Positions 15,665 to 21,971 of a stretch of 21,971 nucleotides of DNA are shown one piece after another. The notes beneath the pieces were generated by a model. It saw nothing but the letters and a program-made list of their open reading frames with translations, had not been told where the DNA came from and did not search any database. Numbering within the stretch: the stretch's first letter is position 1; each line of letters starts with the position of its first letter. The DNA lies in contig CP070758.1 of NCBI GenBank assembly GCA_020348925.1, positions 2,990,552 through 3,012,522 on the forward strand. Direction: 5' to 3'. This DNA is from Gemmatimonadota bacterium. GTDB lineage: Bacteria > JBHIER01 > G020348925. A program made the translations under genes and the position numbers.

Positions 15665-15886
15665 GTAATTTACAAGGAACTTTTTGGAAAGGAAGCGGAG
15701 GTGAAAGCCATCCATGCCGGCCTTGAATGTGGGCTTATTGGGGAGCGTTTTTCAGGAATGGACATGGTTTCCTTTGGTCCCGATCTTCAGCATCCTCACT
15801 CTCCGGAAGAACGCGTTCATATCGGATCAGTCGAGAACTTCTGGAAGCTCTTAACGGTTACGTTGAAACGTTTGGCCGATTCGTAG
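15665..15886 (+). pseudogene. pepD: C-terminal remainder of PepD after the in-frame TAA
   Basis: Reading on from 15665 in the same frame gives VIYKELFGKEAEVKA, then IHAGLECGLIG, MDMVSFGP and PHSPEERVHI, to a TAG-terminated frame at 15886. These are the conserved C-terminal blocks of PepD. His458 (counting through the stop) in PHSPEE would be the last metal ligand. Joined through codon 413 the gene would encode 485 residues plus the interrupted one, the normal family size. The aligned position in homologues is usually Lys or a similar residue, so one base change AAA to TAA would explain it. The GTG at 15701 has a GGAG-like site nearby, but a 61-aa separate product is unlikely to work alone. 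Confidence 0.85.
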
Positions 15887-15947
15887 ACGTCTACTGAAAT
15901 AAAACGAATATCAAGAGACTTGCATCTTCAGAGAGATTCCACATCCT

Positions 15948-15979
15948 TTGGCATCATTTGTTTTGTGGTATGATATTTG
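15948..15979 (+). promoter_or_regulatory. Possible promoter of the small membrane protein
   Basis: TTGGCA (15948-15953) and GATATTTG (15972-15979), spacer 18 nt. It has seven of eight matches to TAnnTTTG and lies about 90 nt before the ATG at 16070. Confidence 0.4.
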
Positions 15980-16069
15980 GGAGAAATGGTTTATAACCTG
16001 TAGCAGTTAATAGTCTGCTCACTACGTACCTTTCACTTCCTTCGTGTAAGCTGTTGGAATTCAACTCCT

Positions 16070-16462
16070 ATGTCACATGTGATCGTGCGGACACTGAGTA
16101 ATTTTTTCAAGAAGAACTGGAAAATTATTTTCGTTCTTCTTGCGCTGATTCTTTTTATTGGTGTTGCCCAGCGGCTCGGTCTCGATAAGAAAGCAATCGT
16201 CATCATCGTTCTTTTTTTCGGTTATGTGACCCAACTGTTTGCCATACTCGTTGGGCTCATCGCTCTCATCCCCATTATTGGCCCACCTGTTGCCAGCGTC
16301 ATATCGCTCCCTTTCTTTTTGATCGTGAATGCCATCGCTTATATCGTCACCCTCTTCTCGTTGCGAAAAGGGTATACCAAGGATGTCTTGGGTTCCAGAA
16401 TCTTGGTGACAACGCTCCTCGTTGGTATCATCATTGGCTATGCGTTGGGAAAACTGCTCTGA
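16070..16462 (+). CDS. Small integral membrane protein, unknown function (130 aa)
   Basis: Strongly hydrophobic throughout, with segments at about 17-34 (WKIIFVLLALILFIGVAQ), 42-70 (possibly two crossings, containing IALIPIIGPP at its end), 73-96 and 110-129. The N-terminus is basic (FFKKNWK), suggesting it stays in the cytoplasm. I recognise no family. No good Shine-Dalgarno precedes the ATG; GGAA is present fourteen bases upstream. It converges with the ArsM gene, 46 nt away, without a visible terminator between them. It could be a transporter accessory protein or simply an orphan membrane protein. Confidence 0.7.
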   Translation: MSHVIVRTLSNFFKKNWKIIFVLLALILFIGVAQRLGLDKKAIVIIVLFFGYVTQLFAILVGLIALIPIIGPPVASVISLPFFLIVNAIAYIVTLFSLRKGYTKDVLGSRILVTTLLVGIIIGYALGKLL

Positions 16463-16508
16463 TCTTCGGCACGAATTCATCGAGATCGATTTTGCTGTCG
16501 AATAGTCT

Positions 16509-17324
16509 TCAATCTGACGGTTTTTTCGGTTTTGTTGCCTCGATCGTGGCAGATGCGACAAAATCTTCAGCATTACTTCCAGGAGCCCACTCTTGGATGA
16601 GTTTTCGGGTTTCATCAATCGGTTTTATTCGTATCGTACTGAAACCGGTTGTGCGGAGTATGTCTTCAAGTTCTTCAATTGAAGCAGCGCCGGCGATACA
16701 TCCAACATAAAGAGCCGGATCCTTTTTCATATTCCCTGGAAGTGAGGTTGTGGCTACGATATCCGATATAGCGACACGCCCGCCTGGTTTCAGAACACGA
16801 AAAATTTCCGTGAACACTTTCCGTTTATTCGGAGACAGATTAATAACACAATTTGAAATTATTACATCAACTGAATCATCAGGAACCGGAAGATTTTCAA
16901 TTTCTCCCAAGCGGAATTCAACGTTTTCAAATTCCCATTTTGAAATGTTCTCTCGGGCTCGACTCACCATCTCCGGTGTCATATCGACCCCGATAACATA
17001 TCCTGTTTCTCCTACTTTTTTTGCTGCAAGGTAACAGTCGAATCCAGTGCCGCTTCCCAGGTCAAGAACGGTTTCTCCGATTTTAAGCCTTGCTATGGTG
17101 AGAGGATTCCCACAGCATAACCCCGTTGATTCTTCCCCGTGAAATTCAAAAACTTCCTCGGCAGCGTAGCCAAATTGCTCGAAAGTGCTTACTCCTGATC
17201 CTGTCTGGTTTTCGCTGTCGCAGTAAGATGGGGGTGAAGAACATTCGCACCTCATCGCCTTTTTTTCTGCCGCTTTGCCATAATGCTCGCGAACGAGTTT
17301 CCGAATTTCTTCTTTCTCCTTCAT
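16509..17324 (-). CDS. arsM: Arsenite S-adenosylmethionine methyltransferase (ArsM-like)
   Basis: Transfers methyl groups from SAM to trivalent arsenic, in the cytoplasm. SAM motif I is VLDLGSGTGFDCYLAA at about residues 86-101. The conserved cysteines are Cys70-Cys71 in STGLCCGNP, Cys149 in IISNCVINLSP and Cys199 in YVGCIAGA, matching the catalytic trio of characterised ArsM enzymes. Extra cysteines near the start (Cys26, Cys28, Cys35) may bind metal. ATG 17324 is chosen because AAAGGAG lies seven bases upstream, giving 271 aa; upstream in-frame ATG 17330 and TTG 17345 sit on top of that site. It follows the amidohydrolase-like gene by 90 nt on the same strand. No ArsR or transporter is nearby. 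Confidence 0.88.
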   Translation of the reverse strand: MKEKEEIRKLVREHYGKAAEKKAMRCECSSPPSYCDSENQTGSGVSTFEQFGYAAEEVFEFHGEESTGLCCGNPLTIARLKIGETVLDLGSGTGFDCYLAAKKVGETGYVIGVDMTPEMVSRARENISKWEFENVEFRLGEIENLPVPDDSVDVIISNCVINLSPNKRKVFTEIFRVLKPGGRVAISDIVATTSLPGNMKKDPALYVGCIAGAASIEELEDILRTTGFSTIRIKPIDETRKLIQEWAPGSNAEDFVASATIEATKPKKPSD

Positions 17325-17414
17325 ACTCATTCTCCTTTTTATCAAAGCATTTTTTCCGCCTATTCATGAACGAAAATGTTACCGAAGAGATATCACGTCC
17401 TCTCAACAAGTACG

Positions 17415-18737
17415 CTAATTCTGCTTGTCCAAGTTCAAAAGATTATCTCTATCAAGCACTTGCCCTTCCAGCATGACAAGAGAGATCTCTTTCAGATTTT
17501 TTATGTTTTCTAAGGGATTTTTGTCAACAACCAGAATATCCGCTCTGCAGCCAGGTTTTATCTGGCCGACTTCTTTCCACTTGAAGATTTCGGAAAAATT
17601 GCTCGTCGCTGCAGCGATGACCTCGCGTTCGCTCAGACCAACCCTCGTCAACAATTCCAATTCCTGGTGGAGAGAGATCCCTGGCAGTGTGCCGTTGATG
17701 TCATTGCCGCTGCCGGCTAAATACTTGACCCCGGCTTTGTAAAACTGTTCCTCGATCTTCAAGGTATTATTAATAAACTTCGAGACGATTTCCATCTGCT
17801 GGGAATTAAAATTATGCTTTCCTGTTGATGTATTTAAAGGATTTTGTATGTCTTCGGGATTCAAAATACTTGCCACAGGCTCTTTCCACACGTTATCGAA
17901 AAAGGGCGCATCGACACCAGGAATTGCCAGCGTGGGTATGAGGGCGGCAGAGCGTGACCCCAAGACCTTGGCAAACTCGCGGACGAAATCTGCTTCCGGG
18001 TCAACATCCGTGAGCCATGATCGAAATTCCCGAAAGGCCGGACCGTGAGGCTGCTCAATAATTCTCTTTCGCATATCCGGGGGAGCCAGTTCAATGGTGT
18101 ATCGGCCAAAATGCAAGATGGCGTCGATACCCAATTCTAATGCCTCTCCATAAGAAAGTTTGGCAAATTCACCAATGGCCGGCATGCCCAGCTCGTGGGC
18201 TTTTTTGACGGCCAACTTGACCTGCTCCGGTCTCAGAGCATACATCACGTTGAGGAACTTGACACCGTTCTTGGCATGTTCCTCGATCTGTTTCAGCATG
18301 TCCTCTGTGGTAATATCAAAATGGCCAACGTCGCCATAGAGATAGATATTCGGGCAGGGATCGGCATCCGGAAACAGCGGATTTCGCCTGTACCCGTAGC
18401 ATCCAACAATGGACGTGACACCCATATACAGGTACGCATTGGCAAATGCCTGATTATCGAGCGCCCCATACCCATCGATGAGCCCTGGTAAGACATACCT
18501 GTTCGTAACGTCGATGGCTTGGGCGTCTCTTGGTATGGTGACCGTCTTCCGGTTCCCAACCACCACAATCTTTTCTCCCTGGATGACTATCACGGCATCT
18601 TGAATATCGTGTGTGGATTTGCCGAAATTTGCGACATCGATAATGGTTCCTCCGGCCAATACAAGTGTTTCAGGGTGGGCAAAAACGAGGGAACTCATCA
18701 GAATAATACACAGTATAGCAGCGATTCCTTTTATCAC
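17415..18737 (-). CDS. Exported amidohydrolase-like protein lacking the HxH metal motif (440 aa)
   Basis: The GTG start has AAGGAG six bases upstream. Residues 1-20 are a signal peptide (MIKGIAAILCIILMSSLVFA), so it is exported. The fold is amidohydrolase-like: LVLAGGTIIDV and a composite beta-sandwich, PGLID at 84-88, GIDAILHFGRYT around His209, AGVKYLAGSGNDI, and GQIKPGCRADILVVDKNPL at the C-terminus. Ordinary members have PGLIDxHxH. Here the two positions are Tyr90 and Ala92, and the following conserved His of the fifth strand appears as Glu190 (IGEF). His209 and the GND Asp remain. It therefore may not bind the usual binuclear metal centre. It is a clear paralogue of the N-terminal half of the 714-aa protein encoded upstream on the same strand, 84 nt away. 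Confidence 0.85.
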   Translation of the reverse strand: MIKGIAAILCIILMSSLVFAHPETLVLAGGTIIDVANFGKSTHDIQDAVIVIQGEKIVVVGNRKTVTIPRDAQAIDVTNRYVLPGLIDGYGALDNQAFANAYLYMGVTSIVGCYGYRRNPLFPDADPCPNIYLYGDVGHFDITTEDMLKQIEEHAKNGVKFLNVMYALRPEQVKLAVKKAHELGMPAIGEFAKLSYGEALELGIDAILHFGRYTIELAPPDMRKRIIEQPHGPAFREFRSWLTDVDPEADFVREFAKVLGSRSAALIPTLAIPGVDAPFFDNVWKEPVASILNPEDIQNPLNTSTGKHNFNSQQMEIVSKFINNTLKIEEQFYKAGVKYLAGSGNDINGTLPGISLHQELELLTRVGLSEREVIAAATSNFSEIFKWKEVGQIKPGCRADILVVDKNPLENIKNLKEISLVMLEGQVLDRDNLLNLDKQN

Positions 18738-18821
18738 GACGATCTCCTTCTCAGTTTTCAGAACGAGCGGTTGGTATGAATGGCCTGATTTTTTTCATGT
18801 CCGCTGGGTGAAGAGAATAAC

Positions 18822-20966
18822 TCAGAGCATTTCCTTTAGATAAGAGATGTTACGGTCAATTTCCTCTTTCGGACACGGCTTGCCATGACCGGGTATTATC
18901 ATATCAATGTTCAACCTTCTCAGTCGCTCAAGTTGAGCAATCCATTGTTTCCACTCGGCCGGTCCTCCGAAATGTGTCGTTAGATTCATGCCCTCATATA
19001 TTGCATCTCCAGCAAAGAGTGTCCGTGATTTCGGATGGTATACAGAAAGTTCATCCGGGAGATGACCGGGTGTCGTGAGCAAGTGTATCTCCTCGCCATC
19101 GATTTGTAAAACTGTATCCTGTGTAATAATTTGATCGGGATGAGAAAGCAGAACATCACCGAATATTTGATCTGCTTTCTCAAGGCTCCATCCGAGCCTG
19201 TGGACCATGACATCTTTGTACCGGTCTTTAAAAACACCAAACCACTCTTTCAAGATCTGATGGGCAATAACCCTCGCTCCTTTTTCCTTCATCACGCGCA
19301 TGCCAAAAACATGGTCGGAGTGGCGATGGGTTAGAATTAAATACAGCGTCTCATCTCCCTTCATTCTTTCCCCGGCAGTTTTCCAGAGAAACTCGGCAGA
19401 TGCAATGCTCATACCAGCATCGATGAAAATCACGCTCTTTGAGGTAAAAATCATCCCGGCATTCGTTCCCGCATCTTCACCGGCAGGATGATACAGGTCT
19501 GTTACAGCGATCACATTTTCTGCAAGTTCACGAACGTCTGGATTTCCCAACCCAGGTATCATATATTGGTGTTCTTGCTTTATTGCCGGTGTGGAGTGTA
19601 CGGGATTTTCAGGGGCCGGGCCCTGGGGAGTATCGACCGGGTTCTTGGATTTGAATTGTAATAACTTCTCTCGATCGAGGAGTTCTCCGCGCACGATAAC
19701 CGAATGAATAGCTTTAAGGTTTTTAATGTTGTCCAGTGGGTTTTTGTTGGTGACAAGAATGTCCGCACGGCACCCAGGTTTGATCTGACCGACTTCCTTC
19801 CACCCGAAAATTTCAGGAAAATTGGATGTTGCTGCGGCGACGGCTTCCCGCTCGGTCAAACCCACTTGGGTGAGCAGTAACAGCTCCTGGTGAAGAGAAA
19901 TGCCTGGCATCGTCCCGGATATATCCGTACCGCTGCCTGCAAGATATTTGGCTCCTGCTTGATAATACTTCTGTTCAATTTTTATGATATTCTCCCCGAG
20001 TCTCACTATTTCATTCTGAAAGGAAGATCCAAAAGTGTGCTTCCCTGTCGTGGTATCTAAGGGGAAGTGGATATCTTGCGAATGTAAAATAGTCGCAACA
20101 GGTTCGTTCCAAGGATTTTCTAAGATGGGGAGGTCCATACTGCTTAAGCTCAACGTAGGCATAAGGGCAGCGGAACCTGAACCCAAGATTTTCGCGTATT
20201 CGAGTATGAGTTCATCCTCCGGATCGATGCCAGCCAACCACCTTCGAAACTGCCTCGCAGGAGGTCCGAAAGGCTCGGCGGCCACCTCAGCCTGCATCTC
20301 GGGAGGAGCCAGTTCGATGGAATATCGCCCCGAATGAACAAACGCATCGACTCCGTGTTGAATAGCCTCCTTGTAGGAGGTATATCCTAATTCCCCTACA
20401 GTCACCATATTCCGTGAATGGGCTTTTTCAACGGCACGCTGCAGCTGATCAGGTCTCAGCCCATAATGTAAAATGAGAAACCGGACACCATCTTGTGCCA
20501 AGTCCTCGATTTGGTGCAACATTTCAGACGTTTCTGATTCGAAAGATCCGATGCTGCCAAAGCGAAAGATATTCGGGCACGGATTGGCATCTTCAAATAA
20601 CGGAGCCCGCCGATAACCGTGAATCCCTACAATAGATGTTACTCCCATATAGAGATAGGCGTTTGCATACGCCTGATTATCCAGAGAGGCAAAACCATCA
20701 ATGAGTCCTGGTAAGATATATGTACCGGTTGCATCTATAACCTTCGCCTCCTTGGGAATCTGTATTTCATTTTTATGCCCTACTGCGACTATTTTCTGAC
20801 CTGCAATGACCACGGTTGCTTTTTCGATATCCGTTTGAGAGTGACCGAAATTGGATACGTCGATGAGTGTCCCCCCGGTGAGGACAATAGTATCGGGATG
20901 TGAAATGACGGGAAGAACAAAAAAGCTTGTAATAAACGTACATAGTGTGAGGATGAAGTTTTTCAT
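18822..20966 (-). CDS. Exported fusion: amidohydrolase-like domain plus metallo-beta-lactamase-fold hydrolase (714 aa)
   Basis: ATG 20966 has AAAGGAG upstream. Residues 1-22 are a signal peptide. Residues 23-430 are an amidohydrolase-like domain with the same deviant motif as its neighbour: PGLID at 86-90, but Phe92 and Ser94 in place of HxH. His211 and Asp348 (GSGTD) are kept. A Pro-rich linker (about 431-474) leads to a complete metallo-beta-lactamase domain: HxHxDH as His547, His549, Asp551, His552 in LTHRHSDHVFG, His635 in TTPGHLPDE, Asp654 in FAGDAIYEG and His694 in IIPGHGKP. The second half therefore has all metal ligands expected for a dinuclear hydrolase, while the first half lacks most of its own. 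Substrate unknown; beta-lactam resistance should not be assumed. It is probably co-transcribed with the paralogue downstream. Confidence 0.88.
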   Translation of the reverse strand: MKNFILTLCTFITSFFVLPVISHPDTIVLTGGTLIDVSNFGHSQTDIEKATVVIAGQKIVAVGHKNEIQIPKEAKVIDATGTYILPGLIDGFASLDNQAYANAYLYMGVTSIVGIHGYRRAPLFEDANPCPNIFRFGSIGSFESETSEMLHQIEDLAQDGVRFLILHYGLRPDQLQRAVEKAHSRNMVTVGELGYTSYKEAIQHGVDAFVHSGRYSIELAPPEMQAEVAAEPFGPPARQFRRWLAGIDPEDELILEYAKILGSGSAALMPTLSLSSMDLPILENPWNEPVATILHSQDIHFPLDTTTGKHTFGSSFQNEIVRLGENIIKIEQKYYQAGAKYLAGSGTDISGTMPGISLHQELLLLTQVGLTEREAVAAATSNFPEIFGWKEVGQIKPGCRADILVTNKNPLDNIKNLKAIHSVIVRGELLDREKLLQFKSKNPVDTPQGPAPENPVHSTPAIKQEHQYMIPGLGNPDVRELAENVIAVTDLYHPAGEDAGTNAGMIFTSKSVIFIDAGMSIASAEFLWKTAGERMKGDETLYLILTHRHSDHVFGMRVMKEKGARVIAHQILKEWFGVFKDRYKDVMVHRLGWSLEKADQIFGDVLLSHPDQIITQDTVLQIDGEEIHLLTTPGHLPDELSVYHPKSRTLFAGDAIYEGMNLTTHFGGPAEWKQWIAQLERLRRLNIDMIIPGHGKPCPKEEIDRNISYLKEML

Positions 20967-21054
20967 AGGATTCTCCTTTCTACGCCTCTACGACATTTTT
21001 CTTTTATAGAAATTCACTGAAATATCGTATCCTTATACCTGTTCTTGGAGCACT

Positions 21055-21971
21055 TTACTTCATAAGGACCATGCGCCTTGTTTCCCTGAAATGAACCTGA
21101 TTTTTCGGAGATGTTCCCTTGGCTTCAATCCGATAGAAATAGATGCCACTACTCATATCGGATGCATCCCATTGGACGGTGTGATGGCCTGCTTCCTGCT
21201 CGCCGTCCGCCAAGACTTTCACCAACTGACCCAGTGTATTGTACACCTCCAACCGTATCTCACTTGTTCTGGGTAAAGAGTATTCAATCGTGGTGACAGG
21301 ATTAAAGGGATTCGGATAATTTTGGAAAAGAAAATACACTTGTGGTATGTTCTCCACACCACCAGAGCTTTCTTTTACATTCGAAACAGGAATCATATTA
21401 CCGTCGATACCGACCAAAATCACCCCATTTATTTCAATGTCTCCGGGTCTTGCCTGTGTGTGACATGGAATCCTGAGAATCAGGTCCTCTTCTGGGCTTA
21501 TGGTACCTCCCTCAGTGTTGTATACCACCACGATGACCTCTCCCTCTTTTCTGTTGGAGGTTAAGGTCATAGGAGGGATTTGATCATCCAGGACTGGATC
21601 ACCGATAGCAATCCCTTCAGTCACTGTGAGATTGAACTGGGCAGCGGCGATGGGAACGTCCGAGTGCACAGAGATGATAAACTCGTTCTCAGTGCTAAGG
21701 GCTGCTTCTTTGAGACGAGTATCAACTGTAGCTGAACCCTGATTTTCAGATACCATCCTCTTCGGATTGAGGATGCTGTTTACAAGATGGACTGCATCGC
21801 TGATGTTCACCTTGTCGTCTTCATTGAAGTCAGCCGCCCAGTGTACATAGGAGCCGGTCTCCAGACCCAGAACGACGTTCACCGTGAAAACGACATCGAC
21901 GATATCGACGACCATGTCGCAGTTGACGTCTCCCATCTCCACCATCGACCACATGGTGATGTCATCGATGG
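21055..21971 (-). CDS. Exported protein C-terminal part: dockerin-like repeats, cohesin-like domain, T9SS-type sorting domain
   Basis: The frame is open to the right edge (305 codons visible), so the N-terminus is outside the window. Two dockerin-type calcium loops occur at the start: GDVNCDMVVDIVDVVFTVN and ADFNEDDKVNISDAVHLVN, each with Asp/Asn at the expected positions. A beta-rich segment follows (EFIISVHSDVPIAAAQFNLTV) that resembles cohesin-like domains. The C-terminal 90 residues are a type A sorting domain: QNYPNPFNPVTTIEYSLP, then VYNTLGQLVKVL, GHHTVQWDASDMSSGIYFYRIEA and a basic end RRMVLMK. Such tails direct proteins through type IX secretion in Bacteroidetes and are common in related candidate phyla. 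The passenger is unknown. Confidence 0.85.
   Translation of the reverse strand, partial: IDDITMWSMVEMGDVNCDMVVDIVDVVFTVNVVLGLETGSYVHWAADFNEDDKVNISDAVHLVNSILNPKRMVSENQGSATVDTRLKEAALSTENEFIISVHSDVPIAAAQFNLTVTEGIAIGDPVLDDQIPPMTLTSNRKEGEVIVVVYNTEGGTISPEEDLILRIPCHTQARPGDIEINGVILVGIDGNMIPVSNVKESSGGVENIPQVYFLFQNYPNPFNPVTTIEYSLPRTSEIRLEVYNTLGQLVKVLADGEQEAGHHTVQWDASDMSSGIYFYRIEAKGTSPKNQVHFRETRRMVLMK

Noticed and set aside
18822-20966. Beta-lactam resistance gene
   Set aside because: The metallo-beta-lactamase fold is shared by many hydrolases; the HxHxDH motif alone, in a fusion with an amidohydrolase-like domain, does not indicate beta-lactam hydrolysis.

Overview
The window looks like chromosomal DNA of an uncultured bacterium of the broad Bacteroidetes/Calditrichota/KSB1/Zixibacteria-type (FCB) assemblage. 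Three things point that way. A secreted dockerin protein ends in a type IX-style sorting domain (YPNPFNP, then a C-terminal beta domain). An 859-residue fibre-like surface protein carries a C-terminal domain typical of such lineages. Several promoters have a Bacteroidetes-like TAnnTTTG -10 box, here combined with a TTGAC -35 box. The exact phylum cannot be decided from this sequence.

Layout. Positions 1-1429 (minus) hold the start of an FG-GAP repeat secreted protein and an unrecognised lipoprotein-like protein. Positions 1639-1704 hold two small palindromes. About 1807-3113 is an intact insertion sequence with imperfect terminal inverted repeats and a hairpin over the transposase start codon. 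Positions 3456-6035 encode the surface fibre protein, with twelve tandem decapeptides and a series of HKG-ETF modules. Positions 6297-9296 are a PyrR-attenuated pyrimidine operon (pyrR-pyrB-pyrC). Positions 9335-13247 are a translation cluster, rplM-rpsI-(hairpin)-rpsB-tsf-pyrH-frr, ending in a strong terminator. Positions 13273-14229 encode a zinc MDR dehydrogenase. Positions 14426-15886 are a PepD dipeptidase interrupted by an in-frame TAA. Positions 16070-16462 encode a small membrane protein. From 17324 to the right edge everything is on the minus strand: a dockerin/sorting-domain protein (partial), an amidohydrolase-like/metallo-beta-lactamase fusion, its amidohydrolase-like paralogue, and an ArsM-type arsenite methyltransferase.

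The centre is housekeeping: UMP synthesis, UMP phosphorylation and translation factors. The flanks are accessory: surface and exported proteins, an IS and a broken peptidase. The most unusual items are: the two exported amidohydrolase-like proteins that have lost the HxH metal motif, one of them fused to an intact metallo-beta-lactamase; the nonsense codon that removes the last metal ligand of PepD; the decapeptide array in the surface protein; and the recurring hybrid promoter. I did not find a CRISPR array, a tRNA, an rRNA or a recognisable defence system.
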